Positions 9,122 to 18,110 are shown, numbered from the stretch's first letter. The stretch is 64,000 nt of DNA from Sphingobacterium faecium (GCF_003054045.1 NZ_QBKH01000005.1:124001-188000), one strand, 5' to 3'. The notes: generated from the letters alone by a model not told the origin. Made by a program: numbers and translations.

Positions 9122-12028
9122 ATGAATCAAAAATATCAAATATCAGGCATGACTTGCAATGGATGTCGTAACCATGTATCGGATAAACTCAATCAGATAC
9201 ATGGGATCAAGGCGATCGTTACTTTAGACCCTGCTGAAGTCATCATTGATAGCGAACACGCTATTGACATCAAAGCACTTAATCATAAGCTATCCGAGAT
9301 TGGTCATTATCAAATCCATGAAACAGCGATTGAAAATAACGAAGATCAGCAAATAGAACATTCGAAAGAATATCAAACGACAGCCAAAGCAGTTTCACCT
9401 TCTGGCAAGTATATCTGTCCCATGTATTGCGAAGGACATGATCATACATACGATGCACCTGGCTCCTGTCCAGTATGTGGTATGTTCCTAGTTCCCGTTG
9501 AGTCATTGATAGATCAGGGCTCAAATCAGACTGAAGCACCAAAAGCTTCCTGTTGTTCGTCAAAAAAAAATGAAAATCAGGTTCATGCACTATCTGCAGC
9601 AGCATCTGGCAAGTTTATCTGTCCCATGTATTGCGAAGGACATGAGCACACATACGATGCACCTGGCTCCTGTCCAGTATGTGGTATGTTCCTCGTTCCC
9701 GTTGAGTCGTTAAAAGATCAGGTAGACAAGCATCCTCAAGCCTCTTGTTGTTCAACACATGAAAAAGTAGCTAAACCTAAGGTTACAGCGCATTCAGCTG
9801 GTAAATATTATTGCCCCATGATGTGTGAAGGTGACAAATTATATGATAAGCCCGGATCATGTCCTGTATGTGGGATGAATTTAGAGAAGATACCTGAAAA
9901 GAAAGCAGCTGTCACTTACAGCTGTCCGATGCATCCAGAAGTCGAAAGCGACAAACCCGGTTCATGTCCCATCTGCGGTATGGATTTAGTCGCCAACGCT
10001 GCTACAGAAGAAGTAGATCACACTTATGAAGATTTAAGGAAAAAACTTTGGATTGCCATCTTGTTTACCGTACCCTTATTTATTCTGTCGATGGGTGAAA
10101 TGATCCCTGGCAATCCGATTGGTCAAGTTATTACAGCAAAGATGTCAGGTTGGGTCCAGCTGTTTTTAACTATTCCCGTCGTCTTTTATGCGGCATGGAT
10201 GTTCTTTGAACGCGCTTGGACATCATTCAGAACTTGGAATTTAAATATGTTCAGTTTAATCGGTCTAGGAGCAGGAGCCGGTTTTTTATACAGTGTCGTT
10301 GCCCTATGTTTTCCCTCGATATTTCCAGATGAACTTCTTGGACATCATGGACAGGTTGCCTTATATTTTGAATCGGTAGCTGTTATCTTGACTTTAGTCC
10401 TCTTAGGTCAATTGATGGAAGCAAAAGCACATTCAAAAACAAATTCAGCCATCAAAGAACTGATTAAATTATCCCCTGCCGAAGCAAATTTGGTCGAAAA
10501 TGGTGTGGAGAAGAAAATTTCAGTAGCCGACATCCAGTTGAATCAACTATTACGCGTTAAACCAGGAGAGAAAATCCCGGTTGATGGAGCGATCACATCA
10601 GGTTATAGTGCCATTGACGAGTCCATGTTAACAGGAGAACCGGTTCCAGTAGACAAAAAGGAAGGTGACTATGTGAGTGCAGGAACGATTAACGGCAATC
10701 AGTCATTCTTGATGAAAGCCAACCGCGTGGGTGACGATACCTTATTGGCACAGATTATTGAGATGGTCAACAGTGCAAGCCGCAGTAAAGCACCCATTCA
10801 AAAGTTGACCGATCGAGTCGCCCGCATTTTTGTACCAGTTGTTATCGTAATAGCTATTTTAACATTTGCAGCTTGGATGATTTATGGTGTCGAATCCAAA
10901 CTTGCTTTCGCATTGGCCAATGCATTAGCCGTGCTAATCGTTGCATGTCCTTGTGCATTAGGTCTGGCAACACCCATGTCGGTCATGGTTGGTATTGGGA
11001 AAGGTGCTAAAAATGGTATTCTTATCAAAAATGCTGAAGCTTTGGAAAAATTAGATAAAGTCAATGTCTTGGTTACGGACAAAACAGGAACCATAACTGA
11101 AGGAAGACCAAGTCTAGAACATGTATTCAGCACATCGAGCTACACCGCCGATGAATTGTTGATACGAGCAGCTTCTATCAATGCCAATAGTTCCCATCCC
11201 TTAGCTGAAGCTGTCGTTAAGAAAGCTAAAGAGGCAAAATTAATTCTGCAGGAAACCGATCGTTTTGACACCATCAATGGTAAAGGTGTGATCGGTTATC
11301 TTCAGAATGAAAAAGTGCTGTTGGGAAATGAATCGTTATTAACAGATGATGGGATTACGATCACCGATCCAGTCAAAGAACAAGTTGCCGTAGAACAGGA
11401 AAAAGGTCGTACAGTCTCCTATTTAGCACAGGGTACCACATTGTTGGGGTATTTAGTGATCGCTGATAAAATCAAAGATACGGCAAAACAAGCCATCCAT
11501 TATTTGATGGATCATGGTGTAGATGTAATGATGTTGACCGGTGATAATGCGAAAACAGCCAAAGCTGTAGCCGATGAGCTGGGTATTAAGCACTTTAAAG
11601 CTCAAGCATTGCCAGAGGATAAATTGATGGAGATCAAAAAATTACAGCAAGAAAATAAGGTCGTGGCGATGACTGGTGACGGGATCAATGATGCGCCCGC
11701 TTTGGCACAATCCGATATCGGTATTGCCATGGGTACGGGAACGGATGTAGCCATCGAAAGCGCTGAAGTGACCTTGTTAAAAGGCGATTTGCTAGGTGTG
11801 GTAAAAGCAAAAATACTGAGCCACAAATTGGTGAGCAATATCAAACAAAATTTACTTTTCGCCTTTTTGTACAATGTTTTAGGCATTCCTATTGCAGCAG
11901 GTATCCTATACCCTACTTTTGGTATATTGTTATCGCCAATGCTCGCTGCAGCAGCTATGAGTTTAAGTTCAGTATCCGTAATTTTAAACTCATTGCGACT
12001 GAATACGGTCAATATCGATGCGAAGTAA
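9122..12028 (+). CDS. copA: Copper-translocating P-type ATPase with five N-terminal metal-binding modules
   Basis: This 968-residue P1B-type ATPase exports Cu+ from the cytoplasm. In order it has an HMA domain with MTCNGC (residues 9-14), then four short heavy-metal-binding domains of the CPM...GSCPVCGM type at about 94-124, 162-192, 229-258 and 266-293, then the ATPase core. The core has MLTGEPVP, the membrane copper site CPC near 609, the phosphorylated DKTGT (Asp653), the SHPLAEAV nucleotide motif, MLTGDNAK and GDGINDAP. Cys-Cys pairs (ASCCSS, ASCCST) follow modules one and two. Those two modules are nearly identical at the DNA level (see the repeat entry). A strong terminator follows. Confidence 0.95.
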   Translation: MNQKYQISGMTCNGCRNHVSDKLNQIHGIKAIVTLDPAEVIIDSEHAIDIKALNHKLSEIGHYQIHETAIENNEDQQIEHSKEYQTTAKAVSPSGKYICPMYCEGHDHTYDAPGSCPVCGMFLVPVESLIDQGSNQTEAPKASCCSSKKNENQVHALSAAASGKFICPMYCEGHEHTYDAPGSCPVCGMFLVPVESLKDQVDKHPQASCCSTHEKVAKPKVTAHSAGKYYCPMMCEGDKLYDKPGSCPVCGMNLEKIPEKKAAVTYSCPMHPEVESDKPGSCPICGMDLVANAATEEVDHTYEDLRKKLWIAILFTVPLFILSMGEMIPGNPIGQVITAKMSGWVQLFLTIPVVFYAAWMFFERAWTSFRTWNLNMFSLIGLGAGAGFLYSVVALCFPSIFPDELLGHHGQVALYFESVAVILTLVLLGQLMEAKAHSKTNSAIKELIKLSPAEANLVENGVEKKISVADIQLNQLLRVKPGEKIPVDGAITSGYSAIDESMLTGEPVPVDKKEGDYVSAGTINGNQSFLMKANRVGDDTLLAQIIEMVNSASRSKAPIQKLTDRVARIFVPVVIVIAILTFAAWMIYGVESKLAFALANALAVLIVACPCALGLATPMSVMVGIGKGAKNGILIKNAEALEKLDKVNVLVTDKTGTITEGRPSLEHVFSTSSYTADELLIRAASINANSSHPLAEAVVKKAKEAKLILQETDRFDTINGKGVIGYLQNEKVLLGNESLLTDDGITITDPVKEQVAVEQEKGRTVSYLAQGTTLLGYLVIADKIKDTAKQAIHYLMDHGVDVMMLTGDNAKTAKAVADELGIKHFKAQALPEDKLMEIKKLQQENKVVAMTGDGINDAPALAQSDIGIAMGTGTDVAIESAEVTLLKGDLLGVVKAKILSHKLVSNIKQNLLFAFLYNVLGIPIAAGILYPTFGILLSPMLAAAAMSLSSVSVILNSLRLNTVNIDAK
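9401..9722 (+). repeat. Tandem duplication inside copA (two metal-binding modules)
   Basis: Segments 9401-9518 and 9605-9722 are nearly identical over 118 nt, offset by 204 nt (68 codons). Each encodes one CPMYCEG...[11 protein letters not shown] module and part of its linker. A following Cys-Cys motif is also repeated. Confidence 0.92.
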
Positions 12029-12062
12029 TGCTTCAGATATACCTATATCGATCCAAACATTT

Positions 12063-12093
12063 AAAAATAGCCTCTTTTTAAGAGGCTATTTTT
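12063..12093 (+). terminator. Intrinsic terminator after copA
   Basis: Perfect 14-bp stem (12063-12076 with 12080-12093), 3-nt loop, with the T-run formed by the right arm. It ends 65 nt after the copA stop. Confidence 0.9.
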
Positions 12094-12108
12094 CTCAATT
12101 CAATAATT

Positions 12109-12316
12109 ATGTACGAAGAGAATAAGATTAATTATAACCATATATTTGAAGCAGCAATTGCAGAAACAAAAACAGTTGATCGATCAGCACTTCCAAAGCT
12201 TAAAACAAAGAGTCCTTGTCAATCGTCGAGCAATTACACAAGAGGAATTATTGGAACAATACAGTTTCGGTTCAATTGCTGCAAAAAACTTTGATGATAC
12301 CAAATATGGAAACTAG
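12109..12316 (+). pseudogene. Small gene, probably frameshifted
   Basis: An ATG at 12109 opens a short frame, but from about 12146 the next frame reads as a more protein-like helical sequence (QQLQKQKQLIDQHF, RRAITQEELLEQYSFGS, AAKNFDDTKYGN) up to a TAG at 12314-12316. That second frame is open from 12110 but has no ATG; a TTG occurs at 12146. A single-base indel joining the first frame's start to the second frame would give about 67 residues. It could also be an intact gene using TTG. No family was recognised. Confidence 0.45.
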
Positions 12317-12493
12317 TTGATGTTTTTGTTTGGTTTATCCTATCACTATGAGCATTTCCCAGAAAATTAGAGATCGATCTCCTTCATTGTTTGAGATTAA
12401 TTGGTTACTTTCAACGAAGTATGGGCGCTGCGATAAGAATTCATCCAGTTTCATATTGAGACGTTATTTCACATAAATCAATGATGGTAAACA

Positions 12494-12769
12494 ATGAAAA
12501 TATGGCATTACTTCTTAGGGACCCTGTTGATCTTCGGCTTACTGAGCTGGCTTTCCTATCATGATGGAATGGCTTATGATGGTTTAACTACAATAGGATT
12601 TCCGCTTACGTATTACAAGGAAGGCGTTGGACAAAGTTTAGATACTGGACAAATGGAAGGCTTTAGCCATTATTCATTGCTCGCTGTAGCGGCAAATCTA
12701 ATCTGCTCCTTTCTGACCTACTTCGCTTCACGTTACGTGTTCAACATGTGGAAAGATAGAACATCATGA
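12494..12769 (+). CDS. Small membrane protein
   Basis: A 91-residue protein with two membrane segments, at about 5-21 and 64-82. The region between them (about 22-60) is polar and aromatic (SYHDGMAYDGLTTIGFP, TYYKEG) and would lie on one face of the membrane. The C-terminus ends with positive charges (FNMWKDRTS). It resembles small uncharacterised Bacteroidota membrane proteins. It precedes the LapA-like gene in the same direction after about 115 nt. No function is suggested by context. Confidence 0.65.
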   Translation: MKIWHYFLGTLLIFGLLSWLSYHDGMAYDGLTTIGFPLTYYKEGVGQSLDTGQMEGFSHYSLLAVAANLICSFLTYFASRYVFNMWKDRTS

Positions 12770-12885
12770 AAAATCAATAAAGTTAAATTTTAGCGGCATA
12801 AATGATCACTCTGTAATAGCTTTCTTACTCAAGTATATAAAGTATCGCCTACAATGATTATTTTTGACAAAAAATAAAGCGCAAA

Positions 12886-13176
12886 ATGAATTTCAAAACC
12901 ATTATACTTTTAATCTTAGTCGTGATCATAACGATTTTTTTTATGCAGAATACTGCTCCTGTGGAGTTTTGGTTTTTTGGCAAGCATGTTTTTGCGTTGT
13001 CATCAATTATAGCCATCACCCTATTTATTGGAATCATCATAGGTGGCATTCTGTTACGGCCAAAGAAAAGAAAGACAGAAGTTATTCAAGTCAATCCCAC
13101 AACGACAATGGATATGGAGGAAATATCGAGTTCAAAATCAACATTGAGCAATGAAGATCGCGATTATATTTCCTAA
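12886..13176 (+). CDS. LapA (DUF1049) domain-containing membrane protein
   Basis: A 96-residue protein with two membrane segments, about 4-19 and 35-57. The signature FFMQNTAPVEFWFFG between them is characteristic of the LapA/DUF1049 family, which is linked in other bacteria to lipopolysaccharide assembly. The cytoplasmic tail is basic (RPKKRKTEV), then Ser/Thr and Glu rich. The length is typical. A short hairpin follows at 13204-13223. Family membership is well supported; a role in lipopolysaccharide assembly here is by analogy only. Confidence 0.82.
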   Translation: MNFKTIILLILVVIITIFFMQNTAPVEFWFFGKHVFALSSIIAITLFIGIIIGGILLRPKKRKTEVIQVNPTTTMDMEEISSSKSTLSNEDRDYIS

Positions 13177-13203
13177 TTTAAAAAAATTAATTCCCTATAA
13201 ATG

Positions 13204-13223
13204 AAAGGACAAGAAGGTCCTTT
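13204..13223 (+). terminator. Short hairpin after the LapA-like gene
   Basis: A 7-bp stem (13204-13210 with 13217-13223) lies 28 nt after the stop and is followed by a modest T/A-rich tract. A weak terminator is likely. Confidence 0.5.
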
Positions 13224-13243
13224 GTAATTAAATAGTCGTTTTA

Positions 13244-13275
13244 TTTGCACTGTATAGTAGTTTTTTCTACCTTTG
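13244..13275 (+). promoter_or_regulatory. Promoter of tRNA-Lys
   Basis: TTTG at 13244-13247 and TACCTTTG at 13268-13275 match both boxes of the Bacteroidota primary sigma-factor consensus, with a 20-nt spacer. Transcription would begin about 30 nt before the tRNA. Confidence 0.8.
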
Positions 13276-13315
13276 CATCACTCCAAACAACGAAGGAAAC
13301 TTCAAAAAAGAGTAG

Positions 13316-13388
13316 GATTCCGTAGCTCAGCTGGTAGAGCAATACACTTTTAATGTATGGGTCCTGGGTTCGAATCCCAGCGGGATCA
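13316..13388 (+). tRNA. tRNA-Lys (anticodon TTT)
   Basis: A 73-nt cloverleaf folds fully. The acceptor arm pairs 13316-13322 with 13381-13387, and the discriminator base is A13388. The D arm contains AGCTGGTA, the anticodon stem pairs 13342-13346 with 13354-13358, and the T arm contains TTCGAAT. The anticodon at 13349-13351 is TTT, which reads lysine codons. CCA is not encoded. A terminator lies just downstream. Confidence 0.97.
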
Positions 13389-13532
13389 CAAGAAAGCTTC
13401 ACAGAAATGTGAGGCTTTTTTTGTACCCAGTGGGATGAGAACATAAGCGTTGGGATGGGTTCGACCTTTTTCATTGCGGACATGCGTTTGGGGTATGTGG
13501 GTCGCAATAAATCCCAGCGGGATCACAAGAAA
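13373..13532 (+). repeat. Direct repeat of the tRNA-Lys 3' end
   Basis: The 23 nt at 13373-13395 (end of the T arm, acceptor stem and flank) recur exactly at 13510-13532. Copies of tRNA 3' ends beside a tRNA are typical of site-specific integration or its remains. No integrase is present in the window. Confidence 0.85.
13393..13422 (+). terminator. Terminator of tRNA-Lys
   Basis: A hairpin with one G-T pair (about 10 bp, GAAA loop) is followed by a run of T, starting 5 nt after the tRNA 3' end. Confidence 0.85.
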
Positions 13533-13917
13533 CAATATCAATTAAAACTAAAACCTTGTAAATGGTAGCAGGGTTATTACTTTTGCGGGTTTTACCAAAA
13601 TATGCACGAAATCGCATATAAAATGTTTGTCATTCTGTGCGTCGATCTTTATAAGTCAAATTCCCTAATTCGCATCAACATATTGATGTTCAGACAGTTT
13701 GTCAAATGAACATTTTATTTGACTGTAAAGCTATTTTTGTTTAACCTCAATGTTATCATTATGAAAACTAATTTTAGCGTTCTTTTCTTTTTGTTTATTA
13801 TTGACAGGGAAATTAATGAATTGGCCTTTAGAGGCAAAAATTTGACTCTTATTTCTTGCTATAAATTGTTATATTTATAACATAATATTTGCAACTGAAG
13901 TATTAAAACAAGGTACC
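13533..13917. other. Gene-free stretch downstream of the tRNA repeat
   Basis: About 385 nt of AT-rich sequence. No convincing coding frame, hairpin or repeat was seen after the second copy of the tRNA 3' end. Confidence 0.6.
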
Positions 13918-14103
13918 TTATTCCGGGAGTCGAATATTAAAAGCCTCGAGTATTGTAAAAACTTTGATTTTAACACTAGGTGCAAATTCCAGCGCATTTC
14001 GTTGTTTATTAAAATGTCTTTTGCTAAGCAGACTCAAAGGGCTGTCGTACTTATTAAGGAAGTTTTGGTAATAAAACCCAATATCGCTAATCTGCAAACC
14101 GAC
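13918..14103 (-). pseudogene. Possible C-terminal gene remnant
   Basis: A minus-strand frame of about 60 residues reads like real protein (DIGFYYQNFLNKY, LSLLSKRHFNKQR, APSVKIKVFTILEAFNIRLPE) and ends in a proper stop. It has no ATG; only TTG or similar starts are available. It lies in the tRNA-flanked interval, where other fragments occur, so a decayed C-terminus is likely. The family is not recognised. Confidence 0.35.
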
Positions 14104-14161
14104 AGCTGAACCTAGCAATCACTACCTAGTTAGGATCAACTATATCAAACATTATACAAAA

Positions 14162-14719
14162 ATGATTTTAAGAAAGAATAACTGTTACGTAATTACAGGG
14201 GGACCAGGTGTTGGCAAGACAACTCTTGTAAATGAATTGGCAAAAAATGATTATAAAGTTTTGCATGAAAATGCCAGAGAAATAATAAAAAAAGAATTAG
14301 ATAATAACGGAGACGGACTTCCTTGGAAAAACAAAGAACGTTATACGAATTTAATGTTAGATGCTGCAGTGATAAGTTATAGCTCTGTATCACAGCATGA
14401 TCCTCAGCCTTATTTTTTTGACCGCGGGATTTTAGACACAATTTGCTATGCTAATATGATAGGACTTGAAATCTCAGCTGAAATGAACAGTATTGGGAAA
14501 AATTCACTTTACAATAAAAAAATTTTTATTCTTCCACCTTGGGAAGAAATTTATCATCCAGATAGTGAACGAAAACAAACTTGGGAAGAGGCTGTACAGA
14601 CCTTTACAATAATGAAGGAAACTTACTTAAATTACGGTTACGAAATTATCGAAGTCCCAAAAGATACAGTTGAAAACAGAGTAATCTTTTTACTGAACAC
14701 CATAAATAGTATCCGTTAA
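14162..14719 (+). CDS. AAA family ATPase (AAA_28-like P-loop nucleotide kinase fold)
   Basis: A 185-residue P-loop protein. Walker A is ITGGPGVGKTTL (about 12-23), and the second acidic motif FFDRGILD lies at about 82-89. HENAREIIKKEL after the first helix and LPPWEEIYHPDSERKQ in the C-terminal half match the AAA_28 (NadR/Ttd14-like) family of small ATPases of unknown substrate. No other domain or signal is present. G+C is clearly lower than in the following Crp/hydrolase pair. Its position between copies of the tRNA-Lys 3' end suggests acquisition by transfer. Confidence 0.82.
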   Translation: MILRKNNCYVITGGPGVGKTTLVNELAKNDYKVLHENAREIIKKELDNNGDGLPWKNKERYTNLMLDAAVISYSSVSQHDPQPYFFDRGILDTICYANMIGLEISAEMNSIGKNSLYNKKIFILPPWEEIYHPDSERKQTWEEAVQTFTIMKETYLNYGYEIIEVPKDTVENRVIFLLNTINSIR

Positions 14720-14782
14720 AAACGTTTCAGGAGCAAAGCTGTAGATATTTTAAAGTAGGCTAAAATTGCTTTAGACTTCACT

Positions 14783-15466
14783 TTAAATAACCGCGCTGCA
14801 TTTAGCCACAAATTGCTCAAACTTTCGATCTGTATTTCGCATGATCGGTCCATGACCGAAGCAGATTATAGCAGGGTTTAGTTTTGCTAACTTCTGGAGC
14901 GATTTTATATTGAGCAGCTGATCGGAGGTGAATATATTTGGAGGAAGGCGCAGACCAGTCGCTGTGGTAAGCAGATTCATATTTGTCGCAACATCCCCGA
15001 TTATCAGTACACCATCCCGCTCACGGAAAAAAGAAATATGACCTGCCGAATGTCCAGGCGTCTCTATTACCCGAAAGTTTCCGATCCTATCGTTTTCAAC
15101 AATTGTCTGTCCTACTTTATGCCCCTGACCTGCCCAGTACTTTTGTTGAAGCTTTGCTATCCAATGTTGTGGAGTTGGATAGTCGTTGGTTACCATACCC
15201 GTTTCGGTCCTAAAAACTTCACTGGGATGACAGAGTAAGGGTATCGCGAACTCAGCGCATATCTGATCGCTACAGCCTTGGTGATCTGCATGCGCATGCG
15301 TTAGTATATGTTGATAAACGGGAGTTTTCTGGAGAGCTTTCTTTACAGTAGTATACGAACTCCGTATTCCGGAGTCTACCAATACACCTTCGATAATATA
15401 GCAGTTGATACTGTTTCGTGGCATCAGTGAAATCTGGAAAACTTCGGGAGCAATTTGATGTAGCAT
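14783..15466 (-). CDS. MBL-fold metallo-hydrolase
   Basis: A 227-residue metallo-beta-lactamase-fold hydrolase. The metal ligands are visible: HAHADHQG (HxHxDH), then ETPGHSAGHISF, GDVA and a last His in CFGHGPIM. The compact form with the family-typical VDSGI near the start resembles general glyoxalase II or lactonase-like members. The ATG at 15466 is preferred; an in-frame TTG 15 nt earlier is possible. The Crp/Fnr gene ends 54 nt upstream on the same strand, so the pair is probably an operon, and a palindrome sits in the gap. Confidence 0.87.
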   Translation of the reverse strand: MLHQIAPEVFQISLMPRNSINCYIIEGVLVDSGIRSSYTTVKKALQKTPVYQHILTHAHADHQGCSDQICAEFAIPLLCHPSEVFRTETGMVTNDYPTPQHWIAKLQQKYWAGQGHKVGQTIVENDRIGNFRVIETPGHSAGHISFFRERDGVLIIGDVATNMNLLTTATGLRLPPNIFTSDQLLNIKSLQKLAKLNPAIICFGHGPIMRNTDRKFEQFVAKCSAVI

Positions 15467-15508
15467 TGTTTTTTTGTGCAAATCTACATCGCTGATCAGG
15501 ACTGCATA

Positions 15509-15522
15509 AGGACATTTGTCCT
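15509..15522. promoter_or_regulatory. Candidate operator palindrome between the Crp/Fnr and MBL genes
   Basis: AGGACA-TT-TGTCCT is a perfect 14-bp palindrome overlapping the stop of the Crp/Fnr gene. A half-site (TTTGTCCT) recurs near 15544. It could be a binding site for the adjacent regulator or chance symmetry. Confidence 0.4.
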
Positions 15523-16132
15523 ATAATACATTGGGTCTATGTATTTGTCCTTTCGCTCGTGTCAGTGATCGCTGCGTGATGCCTAGGTACGATGCCAGAT
15601 CCTGCGTCGCTATGCGCTGCAAGAGCATCGGTTCACTAGACAGGACATGACGGTATTTATCCACAGCCGCCCTATTATTGTAATTCAGCAGATAACGTTC
15701 CTTTTGGTTATACTCCTGCTCCATCACCGATTTTATAACCCCGTTCCAGGCGGTCACCTGACCAAGCAGAAGCTGGTAGTGCGGGTAGTTTATCCTATAG
15801 ATTATGCTATCTTCTATAGTCCTGATACTCCTCCTGGATTTTTCCTGCGCCACAAACTCCGGAAATGAGGTCACAAATTCATTTTCAAACTTGAAGCAAG
15901 TTATATTTTCCTTCCCTTCTTTGTCGATCGCATATGCTTTTACAGCGCCACTAGCGATAAATCCAATATGACGGCAGGATTCATCCTCACGAATAAAAAA
16001 ATCACCCTTTTTTAAGTGGATTGGTTTGAAGAACTGCACAGAAAAGTTGATTTCCTCAGCCGATAGTCCTCCTGTTGAGGACAGGTAATTTTCAAATATG
16101 TCAGTCATTTCCCAGTCTTTTTGTTCTATCAT
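15521..16132 (-). CDS. Crp/Fnr family transcriptional regulator
   Basis: A 203-residue protein. The N-terminal cyclic-nucleotide-binding fold includes LKKGDFFIREDESCRHIGFI and SGAVKAYAID. The C-terminal winged helix includes QRIATQDLASYLGITQRSLTRAKGQI read in two parts, with the SLTR recognition helix. There are no Fnr-type iron-sulfur cysteines. The start is the ATG at 16132; MTDIFENY eight residues later is an alternative. The coding sequence is richer in G+C than its neighbours. It probably controls the downstream MBL hydrolase, which is inferred from the arrangement only. Confidence 0.88.
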   Translation of the reverse strand: MIEQKDWEMTDIFENYLSSTGGLSAEEINFSVQFFKPIHLKKGDFFIREDESCRHIGFIASGAVKAYAIDKEGKENITCFKFENEFVTSFPEFVAQEKSRRSIRTIEDSIIYRINYPHYQLLLGQVTAWNGVIKSVMEQEYNQKERYLLNYNNRAAVDKYRHVLSSEPMLLQRIATQDLASYLGITQRSLTRAKGQIHRPNVL

Positions 16133-16298
16133 TTTCTTTTTAACCGTCTATGGATACACATCAAATCTAACAATTATTGTACATTCAAAAAAAGCGGTAG
16201 ATGCAGCTTTTTTTTTCACTTTATTTACACCTTCCCAGGCATGAACTTTCCAATTGCTGATTGTTACTCTATTTCACAAATTCTTGTCTGTATATCCA

Positions 16299-16469
16299 TT
16301 ATAGAAATCTATCGCTCTGATTGACGTATTCTTTAATTGGTGAACGCTTTTCCCATCCTTCGTCAATATCGTTAACGTTGTCGTGGATTGTATCTCCAAT
16401 ACCGCTAAATAGTATAGTCTTCGTGTTAATATGGCTCTGAAAACTATGTTCAAAATCTTCCAATAGCTT
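16299..16469 (-). pseudogene. C-terminal remnant of an unknown gene
   Basis: A minus-strand frame of about 55 codons reads as plausible protein (LLEDFEHSFQSHINTK, FSGIGDTIHDNVND, EEGW-like DIDEGWEKRSPIKEYV) to a TAA at 16301-16299. It is preceded by an in-frame TGA and has no start. It is better protein-like sequence than the overlapping ATG frame at 16274-16489. Family unknown. Confidence 0.45.
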
Positions 16470-16666
16470 TCAGTATTTGAATCATTCAACTTAAGAATAA
16501 AGTATTAAAATTCACCAAAATATTCGTAAAATCCATTTAAGATTAGTTTTTTTTTAAAAAAGACATTGGGGATTCGAAATAAGGATCGGCCAGGTTTGAT
16601 CCAATAGAGACTCACGATCGTGTGCGGGAATTTTGGGACTGAGCCAACTTTCTTGCTCAGGGTAGA

Positions 16667-16711
16667 GTTTGGGGTGGCGGAGCTCAGTAAATACCAGCGG
16701 AATCAAAAGAA
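16667..16711 (+). repeat. Diverged copy of the tRNA-Lys-derived repeat
   Basis: It aligns with 13486-13531 at roughly three of four positions. The last 23 nt (16689-16711) differ from the exact tRNA 3' end repeat at three positions. Orientation is the same, which marks a possible right edge of the tRNA-associated interval. Confidence 0.6.
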
Positions 16712-16715
16712 TCAC

Positions 16716-17321
16716 TTAATGCCTTTTTTTTACATACGCATACGTGTAAGCAATATTGCTATTTTTTAAATTCCAATTCGAAATCTCTTTTTCAATTAAT
16801 TCCTGATGTTTTTTACTGATATCCCTTAAAGAGTTACCGACGGATTTACGCAGATATTCGCTATCGCTTGCTTTATGCTGAGCAATCAATCCTATTGCTA
16901 TCTGAGGATGTTCTTTAAAGTAAGCGCGGCTTGTCCAAATCCTCAAGCCTTCGGTTACAGCTCTACAAATATTTGGATTTTGATCGCTCAGCCATTCTTT
17001 AATTTCAGGGAGCGACTTTTCGTAACCATGATCTGCACAGAACTGATCGAAGGCTTTTGCAACAATCTCCTGAACCTGCCAGCTGTCGTCCAGCTGTGCA
17101 CATGCTTTCAATACTAAAATCACTGATTTATCTTTAGACGATATAAAGCCCAAGATAAAAATTGCACAACAACGTAGCTGGTAAAACTTGCTCTTTAAAA
17201 GATCTAAGGCGATTTCTTTAGACTCAGCGATGGAGTGTGTGTTTACTATTTTTTTTGCCTCTTCTTCGAATGGCTTAAAACCATGTTCAATTTTTAGTAG
17301 TTCTTCCATATAGGGCTCCAT
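16716..17321 (-). CDS. DNA alkylation repair / HEAT-repeat protein (AlkD-like)
   Basis: A 201-residue all-helical protein made of HEAT-like repeats. Phrases such as DDSWQVQEIVAKAFDQF, NPNICRAVTEGLRIWTS and SEYLRKSVGNSLRDISKKH match the small AlkD-related family (COG4335-like) annotated as DNA alkylation repair enzymes. Classical AlkD removes N3- and N7-alkylated purines by base excision; glycosylase activity in this branch is not assured. The ATG at 17321 is used because the longer frame begins with TTG. No operon partners are adjacent. Confidence 0.8.
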   Translation of the reverse strand: MEPYMEELLKIEHGFKPFEEEAKKIVNTHSIAESKEIALDLLKSKFYQLRCCAIFILGFISSKDKSVILVLKACAQLDDSWQVQEIVAKAFDQFCADHGYEKSLPEIKEWLSDQNPNICRAVTEGLRIWTSRAYFKEHPQIAIGLIAQHKASDSEYLRKSVGNSLRDISKKHQELIEKEISNWNLKNSNIAYTYAYVKKRH

Positions 17322-17472
17322 ATTCAATTCATTTTATAAGAGTAAATTACAAATTTTGTATATGTCTTTTTAATAGCGCGATTCTTGCCTTTATAGTTTA
17401 TTGTTAAACACCACAACTATACTGGTCTTAGCAAAAGAGTATTTTCTGTTTTAAACACTTAAGAATAAAGAA

Positions 17473-17607
17473 TTGAAACTAAAAAAGCTTAATCCATCAT
17501 TACTCATGCTCTTACTTTTCATCAATGGATTAGGAGCACTTTTCGCTGGTTTAGGTTTTATCATAAAGCCGATTGGGTCATTCGTTGGCATACATAATCA
17601 GTTTTAA
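17473..17607 (+). pseudogene. N-terminal fragment of a membrane protein
   Basis: A 44-codon frame from a TTG reads LKLKKLNPSLLMLLLFINGL followed by a glycine-rich hydrophobic helix and ends shortly after at a TAA. It looks like the first membrane helices of a larger protein cut short; its end overlaps the 3' end of the DinB gene on the other strand. It may instead be non-coding. Confidence 0.45.
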
Positions 17608-18110
17608 TCGTTTAAATTTCTCTCCAACTGTCGAATATGACGCTCCGTATGGTAGATGTTAAACCAAGCCCATTCCAGTCGTGTAAAAGGTCCATATTGT
17701 GGAATAGCATAATCTGTACAGATATCCGAAAGATCCTTTGTCCGAATAATAGCCGCCATCTGTTCTATTCTATTCTTTAAACCAGCGATCAATCTGTTTT
17801 TATCCAGCGGTTTTTCCGTTGGTATAATGGCATCAGGCGATTTCATGCGGACGGTATCATCAGCAAATATCTTTTTGATTAATTCGATCTTCTCATTTGG
17901 GGACCGATCACCAGATTCAGATCCACCATCCATCGTTTCTGCAGAGGCATAGGATTTACGTATATGGTCAACTATCTGCCCAGGAGACCAACCTCCGTCC
18001 GCCGGTTTTTTATTAATTAAGGCCTCATCCATACCTGCGATCATGGAAACCAATTGGTTTGTGACCTGTTGAAAGGTCTGTTCTGTCTGTAAGTTCATAT
18101 CATTTGCCAT
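17604..18110 (-). CDS. DinB superfamily protein
   Basis: A 168-residue four-helix protein of the DinB/DUF664 superfamily, whose members bind a metal with three histidines and are often thiol transferases. GGWSPGQIVDHI (about 40-51) contains the first His. TRLEWAWFNIYHTERHIRQLE near the C-terminus contains the HxxxH pair. Length and motif spacing are normal. It stands alone, starting at the ATG at 18110. Substrate is unknown. Confidence 0.87.
   Translation of the reverse strand: MANDMNLQTEQTFQQVTNQLVSMIAGMDEALINKKPADGGWSPGQIVDHIRKSYASAETMDGGSESGDRSPNEKIELIKKIFADDTVRMKSPDAIIPTEKPLDKNRLIAGLKNRIEQMAAIIRTKDLSDICTDYAIPQYGPFTRLEWAWFNIYHTERHIRQLERNLND

Larger units (their letters stand above)
16133..16715. 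other. Gene-poor stretch with a remnant and a third tRNA-like repeat
   Basis: The 583 nt contain the remnant at 16299-16469 and, at the right end, a diverged copy (16667-16711) of the sequence at 13486-13531 that carries the tRNA-Lys 3' end repeat. No intact gene was seen. Confidence 0.6.

Noticed and set aside
16274..16489. 71-codon minus-strand ATG frame
   Set aside because: A different minus-strand frame over the same bases is much more protein-like and is reported as a remnant instead.
13316..16711. A complete integrative element at tRNA-Lys
   Set aside because: Repeats fit, but there is no integrase, relaxase or other mobility gene in the interval.
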